Assembly: GCA_964036195.1 (NCBI GenBank)
Contig: CAXIWS010000562.1
Location: forward strand, 1-64,000
Length of the DNA stretch: 64,000 nt
Origin: Sphaerolaimus hirsutus
Taxonomy: Eukaryota > Nematoda > Chromadorea > Monhysterida > Sphaerolaimidae
Direction of reading: 5' to 3'
Part shown: positions 1 to 13,400 of the stretch, in pieces
How the letters are laid out: every line of letters starts with the position of its first letter
How positions within the stretch are numbered: position 1 is the stretch's first letter
Program-made: the position numbers and the translations under genes
Notes under the pieces: generated by a model
Databases searched by the model: none
The model's input: only the letters and a program-made list of their open reading frames with translations
What the model was told of the DNA's origin: nothing

Positions 1-468
1 AAGCGGCCGAGTGCCTTATCATCAACAAATCGCAAAAAGCTGTCAAAAATATATCCATGCAGATAGGAGTGCATATATCAACTTTACACACGTCTCAGGT
101 CACTGCGCATGTCGCAGTGCAGTCCTATTTGCACGGATATATATTGTGGGAAATTTGACTTGTGCACAAGTCGCATGTGTCGTGCATAAGTTGTTTTTTC
201 TTGAAGCAGAAAAGACATCGGAAAAAGTGTCAAAAATACATTCCTCCAGATTGGACTGCACTGCGACTTGTGCAGTGAAATTACAATTTTGGACATGGGT
301 CTGATTAATAAAAAATGTGACTTGTGAACAAGTTACATGTGTTTTTAGGAATGCATCAGTTACGTCAAGTGTGTCAATTGTAGTTAAATATTTATTTACA
401 ACGGTTTCATTTCAAACGTTTTTTTAAACATTTCAAAAAGCGGCCGAGTGCCTTATCATCAACAAATC
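1..468. repeat. Direct repeat bracketing inverted-repeat DNA at the window start
   Basis: The 31 bases at 1-31, beginning AAGCGGCCGAGTGCC, recur at 438-468. Between them lies DNA of the dispersed GACTTGTGCACAAGTC family: ATATCCATGCAGATAGGAG near 50 and TTGTGCACAAGTCGCATGTG near 160. The pattern fits a duplication bracketing an insertion, but 31 bases is long for a target site duplication, so a local tandem duplication is equally possible. I see no coding signal in 1-1197 beyond the last exon of the transposase gene that starts at 1198. Confidence 0.5.
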
Positions 469-645
469 ACGAAAGTACAGACACAAATTCCCTCACGAAA
501 AACATAAAACAGACATTTAACGTATAAAAAATAACATTATTGTAATTACAATAAGCGTAATATCGTACAGTTACAGAAAAACAATGGTTCTTGCAAAATG
601 AGTGCTATATAAGACAACACAAAAAATAACGTACCATATTTACTC

Positions 646-740
646 GTATAAACCCCCTCGAATAACCCCCCTTCAAAAAGTGCTGACGAAAACATAAACA
701 TAAACCCACTGGGCCTGGGGCATTTATTCGAGTGAACACA
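646..740. repeat. Degenerate G/C-run inverted-repeat element
   Basis: TTTACTCGTATAAACCCCC at the left and GGCATTTATTCGAGTGAAC at the right are decayed forms of the ends CCGTATTTCCTCGAAATACCCCC and its complement, seen better at 13840-14281 and 47374-47832. Other partial copies lie near 2700-2735, 2877-3016, 7570-7645, 7854-7900 and 30405-30533. Confidence 0.45.
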
Positions 741-1197
741 GTATATTAAATTAAATCAACCGATCAATTATATTAAATATAACCAAAGCGAATTTGAATA
801 TTAAGTAAATGAATGAAATACCGAAAAGTTTCTTCATATTGATGTTGCCAGAATGCATTTCATAGACAATGTGTGAATATGACTACTGCACAAGTTGAGA
901 TTCTCGTGCACAAGACGTATTTACTTGAAGCATAATTATAATCATAAAGTGGTATTTAAAATGATACAAAAGTATTTCAACAAATTTTCACTTTTCTATG
1001 CAATCAACCAGTTTCCATATCAAATTCTCATGTGTCTTAGTGCACTGAACTGCACTGCACCTTCAGTACAAAAGAAAGCTAATTGATGATGTAATGAAAA
1101 GTGCAAATATGTAATATTCTGAACACATTGTAAACATTCTTGCAAACTAAATAGCGTAATAATAAGACTAGATAAAATAGCCCCGTACATTTCAATT

Positions 1198-4100
1198 TCA
1201 CTTCCCTTTGCCTTTTCCATCGTCCTTCCTTACATACATGATTATTACGGGATCGTATTTGGCAGAGTGGCGGTGACTGTGGTAGCCGAGCATGGGCAGT
1301 GCTTTCTTTCTCATTCCTGAAGTTTTTGGCCAATCAAACCCCATGGCATCATAAATTATCGGCAGTCCATCATAGTTGAGCAGCGATGTGAAGTGGCCGA
1401 TAGAACTGGTGTCAGCCCTGTCAGCCGCACTGCATGAAAGATTAAATAATTGTACTACAGTCACATCAGTCACACACAGTCACATCTAAACTCACTAAGA
1501 TGATTAATTGTGCACACGTGCAGTTTGTTGTGCACATGTCGTTTTGTATTGTACACAGATGTTAGCAAATTAATTCATTTTTAATCAATACATTAGCATT
1601 GCACTTAATCTATTCAAATTAATCAGTGACGACAACTAATACATAATTGTATAAAATATATCCAAAAATAAAGCTATGTTGAAACTAGTGCAAAATAGTG
1701 TGCATACAAATTGATGTTTAACCTGTAAAAATTGGACGATGGAAAACAGGGTGGTGCACTTGCAGCCGTTCCAAGCAATCTGTTAGAGCGATTGTGCAGC
1801 ACGACTCCAGCACAATAGTACCTGGAATTAATGAATAGAATATGTCTCTACAACACTGTAAATATAAAGTTTTGGGATGTGTGTTATTTGTCAACATTAT
1901 ACTTAAAAATATTGAAAAATTAGACTCGTTCAGAAGTGATTTATATGAAGCAAAGGAGATACGTTTTCATTCAAATCAATCAAATTAAATCATTTTGTCA
2001 ACACTTAGACTAGTGCACAAGTCACGTGTGTCGTGCACAAGTCGCTTTGACTTGAAGCCGAGGAGATCAATAACAGAAACACGTCCATGCAATCTGTACA
2101 TGATCTGACACGCTGGGAGCGTCCCCGTCGCTCAGATCGGACACCTCGTTGGAGGTGACTAATGCCCAGCTAATTTTTCTTCATTCCAATCATTTACTAT
2201 CAAGTATTACTACATTATTTGTCCGCTTCAAGTCAAAACGACTTGTGCACGACACATGATACTTGTGCACTAGTTGTATTTCCTATAATATACCTCCATT
2301 TAATTGAAAAAATCACACAACACATTTGGTACAAAATTATCCGATAGTGAGAGGAATGAAATGTGATGAAAAATTAATAACATTTTTTGTCTTTAATTCC
2401 AAAGAAGTATGATAGACTTCTTTGTCATGATATACATGAAAAATTTCCACAAACTTGTCATTTTTGATGATTAGCGTTTCAGGCAAAGCTCCCGGCAAAA
2501 GTAATGGATCGATGAGTGTGTTTTCGTGATTAAAATCCAGTTCGCCAAACACCTGCAGCCACGGTTTCGTTGGATCTTTCTGTTTGATTGCATACTTTGC
2601 CCAGTCACACACTTGGCGCTTATCGCAGTAATGGTGCATCTCACTGCAAAGAACAATAGGAAATACATTTACATAAAATGTTAATAAAATGCATGTTAGT
2701 TGCATGAACCCCCCTCGAATAGACCCCCCCAACTCAGTTTTCCAGTTTTTGCATGTTTTCCATAGGTATTTACACGGAACTGTACACATAAGTCTCGTTT
2801 TACTACACATTTTAGCATTATTTCGTGTATTTATAAAAAGTGATTGATTACTACAAACTTTCATTAAATTTTCTGGCGAAATAATAAAACCCCCCTCGAA
2901 ATATCCCCCTCGAAATATCCCCCCTCGAAATATCCCCCCTCGAATAGTACCCCTATCCCTAAAATTTGCTGGCGAAAAAATAAACCCCCCGGGGGTTATT
3001 CGAGGAAATACGGTATATAAATATATATATATATATATAAATATATATAAATAAAGTATATATATGATTATTACATATAAATTTAACTAACTAGTTCCGT
3101 TCATTTGATGGCTTTGCACCTCTAACGGTTTTCATTGACCCAGTATCATCAAAAAAACGCTGATGGACTAAGCGACCGTCAGCCAAGAGCTGCAAGATTT
3201 GTGGCAGTATCCTATGAGTGTACTGCACCGCTGTCGATGGCTGTGTTAAGAAAGTAAATTTGTTTGTGAAATATTATTTGACTTTGCAATCCACAAGTCG
3301 CAACGCACTCCTATTTCCCTTTAATATAAATCTTCAATATAAATATAAAGCTTTAATATAAATCAATTTGTCAACAATATAACTTGTGCACGAGTCTCTT
3401 GTGTCGTGCACAAGCCGTTTTCACTTGGAGCAGAAAAAATTCAATGACAGAAATACCTCCAGACAGAAACAGAAACAAATCCTTTGTTGTGCAACTGTAA
3501 AAAACTCACAGCCGTCAACTTGGGGGGGTGCACAACTGCATTGTGGAAATCCCATGAACCGGCCAAATTGATTACTTTGGCCCAGTCGTACATATGATCA
3601 AACGCCACATTCCTATACAACCGATGCCTCTCAATGGACCATTCTCTTGACCCCTCCGATGTATCGTCCAAATACGGGCAATTTCTTTCATCGCACCTAA
3701 GCTGCACACTGCTGTGCAGGTGCTCTTCATGAAATAGATACTGGATGATATCATCCATGATTGCTTGGCAGTCCAACACTGGCTTTGGCATTGAACGATC
3801 ACCCTTCTTCTTTTCCTTCGCCTTTTCATACTCGCTTCGTTCTTCAGTAAACTTGCGCAGTGGTGTAGCGTCAGTTGGGTCTCTTGACTTTTTCTTTTTT
3901 TCTTCTTCCACACGTGTGAAATATTCGACAATTAATTCTGACCTCACTGAGTCAAACTTCTTATTATTGACAGCTTCCAGCATTTGACACAACATATTGT
4001 CAGTTCTACCGCCAGTAGTCATTGTGTTGAGCAGATTGTCGCATTGTTGCATCTGTAAATAAGTATTTTATCCATGCTCATATGGTCAATGTTAAATTTA

Positions 4101-4423
4101 TTATACATAAAACAATATACCTAGTGAATTTAGCAAAAAAAACCACATCTCTATTTTTTATTATATTTATTTAAAAAAATAATTTATTTAAAATAATAAT
4201 AGTATAATTAAATAATATAATATTTATTACCATTACTGCTTTTCGCACAAAAGAAAAACACGTTTAAAAATTATAAGTACTATTACCTACTGTGTATAGA
4301 AACTACAGTAAGATTCTCACCTGCAGGAAAAGTGCGTACAGCCAGGAATCCAACGTGCACGTGTTTTTCAGTTCATATTCAAATTGGGGGTCATGACATC
4401 CCCACTTCCAAGGTTGCAAGATT
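1198..4423 (-). CDS. Transposase gene exons 30-35: USP-like cysteine peptidase segment
   Basis: Exon 30 carries LKNTCTLDSWLYALF, like the Cys box of C19 (USP) or related papain-fold peptidases; the Cys codon is 4359-4357. Exons 33-34 join across donor GTTTGT to read NDKYYCAGVVLHN, and exon 35 carries SIGHFTSLLNYDGLPIIYD, a His box with the His codon at 1395-1393, before a Lys/Gly-rich end and stop at 1200-1198. The two boxes are about 335 residues apart, within USP range. Exon 32 must end at donor GTCAAT (3139-3134); read through, it stops at TAG 3093-3091, an alternative end without the His box. Ulp1 proteases occur with some plant MULEs; a USP-like domain is my inference from short motifs. 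Confidence 0.68.
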
Positions 4424-7400
4424 CTGCAAAAAATATTAACGTGTGTGTGTCTAATTATAATATATTTTATGACCTAACCTAAACAACTTGTGCCCTATGA
4501 AATTCCAGCAAATTTCAGTCCGTATCAACTTTAAACTCGTCTCAGTGCACTGCACAAGTCGCAGTGCACTCCTATCTGCATGGATATAATTTTGACACAT
4601 TTTTGCAACATCTTTTCTGCTTCAAGTGAAAATAACTTGTGCACGACGCATGCAACTGGTGCACAAGTTATATTTCCTATAATAAACATCCGTGCAGATA
4701 GCACTGCACTGCGACTTGTTTCAAAAAATAGACAAAAAGAATATTTATTTACCCGGTCAATCTGCAAAGCGGACACTCCCAGGTATGTGAATCCGACTCT
4801 CTCTTCGTTGGGCGAAATTTTGGTGGCATGCAAGTCAATGGTACAGGCATGCCAGCCTTGTTTACTGCCTTGATGTGGTAATTAAGGTATGGTCGCACAC
4901 AGCCGTCCTTATTCTTGCATTGAATTATTTGCCAACCCTTTTTCATTGCTTTCAAATGATTTATTCTTGGGAAACCACACACGCAGTCTCTGAGGAAGTT
5001 ATTTAAATACATGAATGGATACAGAAAATAAGGCAAATGCTTACAGAGAATTACCCAAAGGGATACAGATGATTTAAAACATTTTTGATATAAATTTTTT
5101 GTTCAGCGTTTTATTTACTGAAAGTAAAACAAAGTTATATTACCTAAATGCTCATGATCGTTGACTTTTGTGTGGACCTTGTCAGGTGTGTTTTAATGTA
5201 ATGCAATTCACTAAAATGTCATTCATGAAATTATGGTAACTTTTATTTTTTATCGTGTACAGTCCAATCAGTATACTAACCGCGGATACGTCATGGCTTT
5301 GACCTTTCTATTTATTTCCAGATATGACAACTCGTTCTTTTCTTTTAGCAATGGAATTTCAGGCAAACAATCTTCCTGTGTAAACTCCATCAAAACTTTG
5401 TTATCCATCTTTGGTTTGATGTGCTCTTCAACGTAGATGCGCAGTGCATTCCTCGGATCATACTCATTTGTTTTCATGCTCCACTGTTGTGCATACACTG
5501 AATTCCTGAAATAAATGAAGTGTATGTATTTTCAAGGATTACATGTGAATTGAGAATTGTTCTTAAATAATATAATAATCAAATATGGGTGCATTTAATT
5601 TTTACCATTACTCACATCTCCAGAAACAGAAATATAATTTTTTAAGCTAACAAACAAATAAAAAGAGCTAACGCTTTGTACGTTCCTGACATGATATCAA
5701 TCAGGTGCATCGTGAGGTAATCGGATTTTGCATCGGCTGGCAAATTTCTACTGCCCCTCCCCTGTGTCCACACAATTTGAACCTTTGGGTTTTCTAAATT
5801 GCTTGTGCAAGCAGCTGCCGCCTGTGTATAATACAAATACATCAATTTACAATTAAGTATAGCTAAAAAAACCTAAATTGAAGCTACGTGCAATTGGAAT
5901 TACACCATCTAAAAAGCCATACACTTGTACTTGTACTATAATAATATACACGGACATATATTAAAGGAAATATGACTCGTGCACAAGTAACATGTGTCGT
6001 CAACCACATCGGAATGAACACAATCAAGTTACAGGCTAGATGAATTTAGTGTTATATTGTAAAAAAATCATATAGAAGACTGCAGTACGTGTAATTTTGA
6101 GATATCTATCTAATCAAAACATATTTTTTATTATGTTTATGTGTCACTTGTGCATGACACATGCGACTTGTGCATAAGTCAAATTTCCCACAATATACAT
6201 CCGTGCAAATAGGACTGCACTGCGACATGCGCAGTGCACTGAGACGTGTGTAAAGTTGATTTATGCACTCCTATCTGCATGGATATCTTTTTGACAGCTT
6301 TTTGCGTGATGTCTTCTGCTTCAAGTCAAAGTAACTGGTGCACGACACATGCAACTTGTGCACAAGTCAAATTTCCCACAATATACATCCGTGCAAATAT
6401 TTCCCACAATATACATCCGTGCAAATAGGACTGCACTGCGACTTGTGCAGTGCACTCAGACTTTTGAATATTTTTGAAAATTTCCCACAATATACATCCG
6501 TGCAAATTTTTCCCACAATATACATCCGTGCAAATAGGACTGCACTGCGACTTGTGCAGTGCAGTCCTATTTGCATGGATATATTTTTCTATGTTTCAAG
6601 TTAAAAAGACTTGTGCGCCACTCATATGACTTGTGCACTAGTTATATTTTCTACGATACACATCCATGCACGCAGGACTGCACTGCGACTTGTGCAGTGC
6701 ACTGAGATAAGCGGAAAGTTGAATAAAGTAATAATTTGATGGTAAATTCCCAGTGTGAAGTGTCCCTGATTGGGGGTAATGTCAAAAAATATTATTTAAA
6801 CAAAGAATATTTACATAAACCTACCATCAATTCAGCATTTGTAGTTGTGTCGTGGCCGTCCTTTCGCAGACTTCATAGACTTTCACAAAAGAATGAGCAG
6901 TGGGATTTACTGGATGACAATATCGGTGCACGATGTACATTGAATCCAAATCATGCATCAGGAATACTTTGTTCACATCCCTGTTTGTTGGCACCGCTGC
7001 CAGTTCATCAATCAAATCAGTCAGCATAGGGGAAAACCCATCAATGTTGATCAAAGTCGGATGTATGCGGATATTTCCGCTATTACGCCTGAGAAACAGC
7101 AAGCCCTCGGCCACGGAAGGCGTATAAACCGGCCCGCCAGCGTCAGGTGGTTCCCGGTTCTGAAATGAAGATTGCGTTGAATGAATGAAGCGTTGTGTGG
7201 AGGTATAGAAGCTTGATAAATTTGAAAAGGTACATTTCGCATGGACAACATTATTTTAAATTTAAATGCAAAATTGTTACAAACCAGCAGCTCAATGACA
7301 TCTCCCAGGTCTCCATTCATATGTCTCTTCCATAAATGCATATCACTTTCATCCTCAGACAACAGTTGCTGATCATCTACATTCTGTGGTCTCCAGAATG

Positions 7401-10400
7401 CGGATTTCTCATCAGGGTAAAGAACTGCTTTATGATCCTTTGCAATATTTCTCATAAATGGTTGATCCGTGCAAGTGTTGTTTGCTTTTGAATCTAAATG
7501 TAAAAGTACAATCCATAAAAGTGTAAAAGTACAAAAGGAAAAGTACAATGTAAAAGTACAAAGGGGATAAGTACACCATTTCTTCGAAATACCCCCAGGG
7601 GGTTCATTTTTTACGCAATCAAATTTTTAGGGGGCTCTATTTGAGGTGTTTTACTATTTCGCCAGAAAGATTATGAAAGTTTGTTGTAATTAAGCACTAT
7701 TTATACATGAAAAATTGCTAAAATGTTTGGTAAAACGTGACTTGTGCATGCATTCCTGTTTAAATAGCTATGGAAAACAGTGTATGTGAGGTTCTGATGA
7801 TGATTGCATCATGTTTTACATTGTGTACATTGAGCATACATTACATCATTTCAGAGGTGGGTATATTCTAGGGGGAATTATTCGCGGTTTTTACTACCTG
7901 CTTTCTGCACATTACCATCCTAAAAATAATCTGTTCATAATAATAATGAAAATTCAGTATGAAGAAACTGACCCGAAGAGGATGATGATGGATTTCGTTG
8001 TCGTTTTGTTCGTGCAGGAACATTTTGCTCGACAGTCTCTGCCCCGTCACGAACATCAGGATCACCTCGTGAACTCAGATCCACAGTAACACTAGACAAT
8101 CCAGCGGTGCCTTTGTGAGTTGATGTTTTCTTTTTTGGTGGTGGCTTAAATTTAATGTAGATCTTTTTTGACCTACCACTCGCAGCATCTGCAGTGGAAA
8201 ATTTTATAAAGATAAATTTTCAATAAACTGCATCCATGCAAAATACAAGTGCACTGTGACTTTGCAGTGCAGTGACATTGGTGTAATTCGTTTCATTTCC
8301 TATTTCCATGGAAATATTTTTGACATGTTTTTTTGATATTTAGTATACTTTGAGTGAAAATGACGTGTGCACGACACAAGTGACTTGTGCACAAGCAAAA
8401 TTTTAATGTGGGTGTGCTTTGATAGCATCTTTGAATAACAGAACACTTATGCACAACAATTAACTACATGAAACGTAAGATAAGTAATTCAAAAGATAAA
8501 TGCAGACCAAATATAAAATTGAAGTACCCTACCTACCCCCTCTATCATAGGTATTGTCACTCACCATTTGCAGGAGGCTCACGATCTCCATGTGCAGGAG
8601 ACTCACCACCAGCAGGAGGCTGAGCACCAGCAGGAGGCTCACCACCAGCAGGAGGCTCACCACCAGCAGGAGGCTCACCACCAGCAGGAGACTCACCACC
8701 AGCAGGAGGCTCACCACCAGCAGGAGGCTCACCACCAGCAGGAGGCTCACCACCAGCAGGAGGCTCACCACCAGCAGGAGACTCACCACCAGCAGGAGGC
8801 TCACCACCAGCAGGAGACTCACCACCAGCAGGAGGCTCACCACCAGCAGGAGACTCACCACCAGCAGGAGGCTCACCACCAGCAGGAGACTCACCACCAG
8901 CAGGAGACTCACCACCAGCAGGAGACTCACCACCAGCAGGAGGCTGAGCACCAGCAGGAGCATGAGGCGCTCCAGGCTCATCATCACGATCGTCATCATT
9001 GTCGCGTCCTTTTTTAGCCTCTGTTCCGCCACCGCCACCATCACTGTCACTGTCACTGTCATTGTCACTGTCGCCGTCACTGTCGTCCTCTTTTTCATCG
9101 TTTTTGTCATCATCCAACTCCTCGTCACTGTCATGTTCATTGCTGTCCTCCTCAATGTGATCATAACTGACCCTTTCTCTCGGCTCATGTTCGTCATCGT
9201 CCTCCTCGATTTCCTCACTGTCCTCCTCGATTTCCTCACTGTCCTCCTCGATTTCCTCATTGTCCTCCTCGATTTCCTCACTGTCCTCCTCGATTTCCTC
9301 ATTGTCCTCCTCGATTTCCTCACTGTCCTCCTCGATTTCCTCATTGTCCTCCTCGATTTCCTCTGCCTCCTCGTCTACGGTTAGCAAAGCTCGCCTTCCT
9401 TTATGCTTCCGTGGTGATTGCCGCCTCTTGTCTTCATCTTTGTCACCGGCTGCAATTGTGAAATGCAAATAAGTTCATATTCGTATTTATGTACGCATGA
9501 CTATGCGCTTTGACACATTTTCTATTTATTTTACTTCAACTCAAAGTGACGTGTACACGACACAAGTGACTTGTGCACAAGTCAAATTTTCAATAAACTG
9601 CATCCATGCAAAATACAAGTGCACTGTGACTTTGCAGTGCACTGAGATTGGTGTAAATGTAATAAGTAGTGAAATTTTGTGCAATCGTAAAGAACCTACC
9701 AGTTTCGTCCTGTGGATCGTGTCGCTTCTTGAGATCTGATCGCACCTTCTTTCCACTCACAGTCGCAGCAGCTGCAGTGTCGCGCGTCTGCTGCTGAACA
9801 GTTTTTTTCGGCGTCTTCTCTCCACTTTTCGCATCTGCACATTTAAATTACAAATGTACTTGTTTTATTCAATTATAATACTAAAACACTCGTGCACAGT
9901 GTTTTCCTATTTGCATGGATACACTTTACAAAGAATAATACTTGCGAAGAAGTCGTTTTTACTTGAAACATAGCAAAGATGGTAAGAACGTGTCAAAAAT
10001 ACATCCATGCAAATAGGAGTGCGCTGGAGTGGTATTTAGTAAACTTTGAGTGAAAATGACGTGTGCACAACACAAGTGACTTGTGCACAAGTCAAATTTC
10101 AATAAACTGCATCCATGCAAATACAAGTGCACTGCGACTTTGCAGTGCACTGAGATTGGTGTAAATGAAATAAGTAGTGAAATTTTGTGCAATCGTAAAG
10201 AACCTACCAGTTTCGTCCTGTGGATCGTGTCGCTTCTTGAGATCTGATCGCACCTTCTTTCCACTCACAGTCGCAGCAGCTGCAGTGTCGCGCGTCTGCT
10301 GCTGAACAGTTTTTTTCGGCGTCTTCTCTCCACTTTTCGCATCTGCACATTTAAATTACAAATGTACTTGTTTTATTCAATTATAATACTAAAACACTCG

Positions 10401-13400
10401 TGCACAGTGTTTTCCTATTTGCATGGATACACTTTACAAAGAATAATACTTGCGAAGAAGTCGTTTTTACTTGAAACATAGCAAAGATGGTAAGAACGTG
10501 TCAAAAATACATCCATGCAAATAGGAGTGCGCTGGAGTGGTATTTAGTAAACTTTGAGTGAAAATGACGTGTGCACAACACAAGTGACTTGTGCACAAGT
10601 CAAATTTCAATAAACTGCATCCATGCAAATACAAGTGCACTGCGACTTTGCAGTGCACTGAGATTGGTGTAAATGAAATAAGTAGTGAAATTTTGTGCAA
10701 TCGTAAAGAACCTACCAGTTTCGTCCTGTGGATCGTGTCGCTTCTTGAGATCTGATCGCACCTTCTTTCCACTTACAGTCGCAGCAGCTGCAGTGTCGCG
10801 CGTCTGCTGCTGAACAGTTTTTTCGGCGTCTTCTCTCCACTTTTCGCATCTGCACATTTAAATTACAAATGTACTTGTTTTATTCAATTATAATACTAAA
10901 ACACTCGTGCACAGTGTTTTCCTATTTGCATGGATACACTTTACAAAGAATAATACTTGCGAAGAAGTCGTTTTTACTTGAAACATAGCAAAGATGGTAA
11001 GAACGTGTCAAAAATACATCCATGCAAATAGGAGTGCGCTGGAGTGGTATTTAGTAAACTTTGAGTGAAAATGACGTGTGCACAACACAAGTGACTTGTG
11101 CACAAGTCAAATTTCAATAAACTGCATCCATGCAAATACAAGTGCACTGCGACTTTGCAGTGCACTGAGATTGGTGTAAATGAAATAAGTAGTGAAATTT
11201 TGTGCAATCGTAGAGAACCTACCAGTTTCGTCCTGTGGATCGTGTCGCTTCTTGAGATCTGATCGCACCTTCTTTCCACTCACAGTCGCAGCAGCTGCAG
11301 TGTCGCTCGTCTGCTGCTGAACAGTTTTTTTCGGCGTCTTCTCTCCACTTTTCGCATCTGCACATTTAAATTACAAATGTACTTGTTTTATTCAATTATA
11401 ATACTAAAACACTTGCGACTTGTGAATCTGCACCCGTTACAGTAAATTACACATGTATTATATTACTCAATTACTATCAGTTTATTCAATTATATTTCTT
11501 AAAAGTTGTGAAGACTAATTTCTGTTGCGTAAATGTGAAAACAAGTAGAAAATAAATTTATAAATAAAATTGATCACCTCCCGAAAGAAGCGAGCGTTTC
11601 GCTTTAACTTGTTTTCCTTTTTTTGAGTCTCCACTCTGCTGTGTATCAGCACGTTCGTTTTCACGGTCACTTGAATCACTTCCATCACTTGAGCTGGACT
11701 CCACGTTTCTGTTCTCCATTCTATGTTTGCGAATACTCTGGTGGTCGCTCATTTGGCTGATATAATTGCGGTGCGCAGTCACATCTGGATCACACTCCTC
11801 AGCATCAGATTCGGCAGAGACATCATCGACACCCCTTTGACCAACCACTACTGACTTGACTGGCGAATGTTTGGCTGACGAAAAGTGCAGAGGTATTTTT
11901 GCTGCAATCCTCTCATCCTTCCTCAGTCTGTCGGCATCCTTCGGGATATCCGCCTTAAAAATGCGGCGCATTATGGCCGCACGGGCAACTTCAGCATGCA
12001 AACAGCGCACTCGACATGCACACTTGATTTTCATTTTATCCCGTGCTCTTTCATTATCCTCCACCATCACGGCATGCCAATTGGCCTCTCGCTTATCGCG
12101 CACCTGCATCAGTAAAAGTTTTATAATTTTTTATCATTCTACCTTTCATATATAACATATGGATATTTCTCACAGATTAAGAATGTACAAATTTACTCAT
12201 GCACAAAAATATAGAATATATAGATTTGAAAACAACTTGTGCACAACAAATTGGAATTCTGCACTATTCCTATTTGTATACTGATAACATTTTACTCATA
12301 CATATGTCCATGAAAATTGGAATGCATAGAGACCTTTGCAATGCGCTGAGGCGGGTGCAAAGTTAATAAGGAGTGAGATTTAAATGCTTTGCATGCGTGA
12401 AGTACTTTGAACTATTGATGTATCTATTCAAAATAATTTTACTGATTCATGAGAAAAAAAGTTGGCTACAAGTAATTTATTCTGATTGCGCAGTTTTAGT
12501 ATGTTTCAAAGAAACGGCATATTGAACAAACCAAAACCCATCCATAATCAGCTCTTCCATCCATGACCGAATATCGCGCGTCATCTTTCTGACCTTGCAT
12601 CATCACCAAATGCTCCATGCGCACAGGCTCAATTTCCGCTTTCATCATTTTTCTCAATGTCTCTCCTTCCACAATATTACCGGATTTTATGACATTTACC
12701 AGACTTCGCGAATTTTTTACAAAATCTTCATATTCGCTGCCGAGTGAAGCTGGTCTCATTGGCCAAGTAGTCCTGCACAAAATCATTTCATAGGAAATAT
12801 GACTCTTGCACAAGTCACATGTGTCGTGCACAAGTCACATGTGTCGTGCACAAGTCATTTCGACTTGAAGCAGACAAGTAGTAAATTTTGTTTACTTATG
12901 AATCTAAATGTAAAAGTATAATCCTAACTTTAGTCACAAATGAAATTTGATAAATGCTAAGATGTTCTGTTTCCAGTCAAAACGACTTGTGCACGACACG
13001 TGTGACTTGTGCACAAGTTACATTTCCTATAATATGCAGCTACTCATTAAGTAAATAATAGAAATGATTTTTCATGTGCAATTGCAATATTGCAGCTTCA
13101 TTAAAAAAGATGGTTTGAATGAATTTCCACAATACAAATCCAACTGAAACGCATTAATAAAAGAAAACAAACGCGCGGTAAAGGCCTTTGGCTCCAGCAC
13201 CAGCAACAAGGTTGACGCATGATGTTTGCGTTAGCACCTCTTGCACATTGTCCATTTGCATTTCCAAATACAGTTGATTGCTGTGTGCACGTTATTTATA
13301 TATTTTTGCAATGTTATATGCAGTGGTCCGCATGCCCTACCCAGATAATTAATGTAATGACGTAATAACATAATGACATTATTGTTAGTTTTATCAAACT

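Noticed and set aside
2337..2864. 175-codon minus-strand frame as a complete gene
   Set aside because: Only 2643-2455 fits splice sites and phase as transposase exon 33; the rest is intron sequence.
8554..9472. Long open frames on the plus strand and alternative minus frames over the repeats
   Set aside because: They are by-products of 18- and 21-base repeats with no stops in several frames; only the minus frame fits the splice sites and phase.
9541..9756. Four similar short minus-strand ORFs (to 11279) as a gene family
   Set aside because: They start in the duplicated exon and run into intron; the splice donor GTAGGT ends the coding part.
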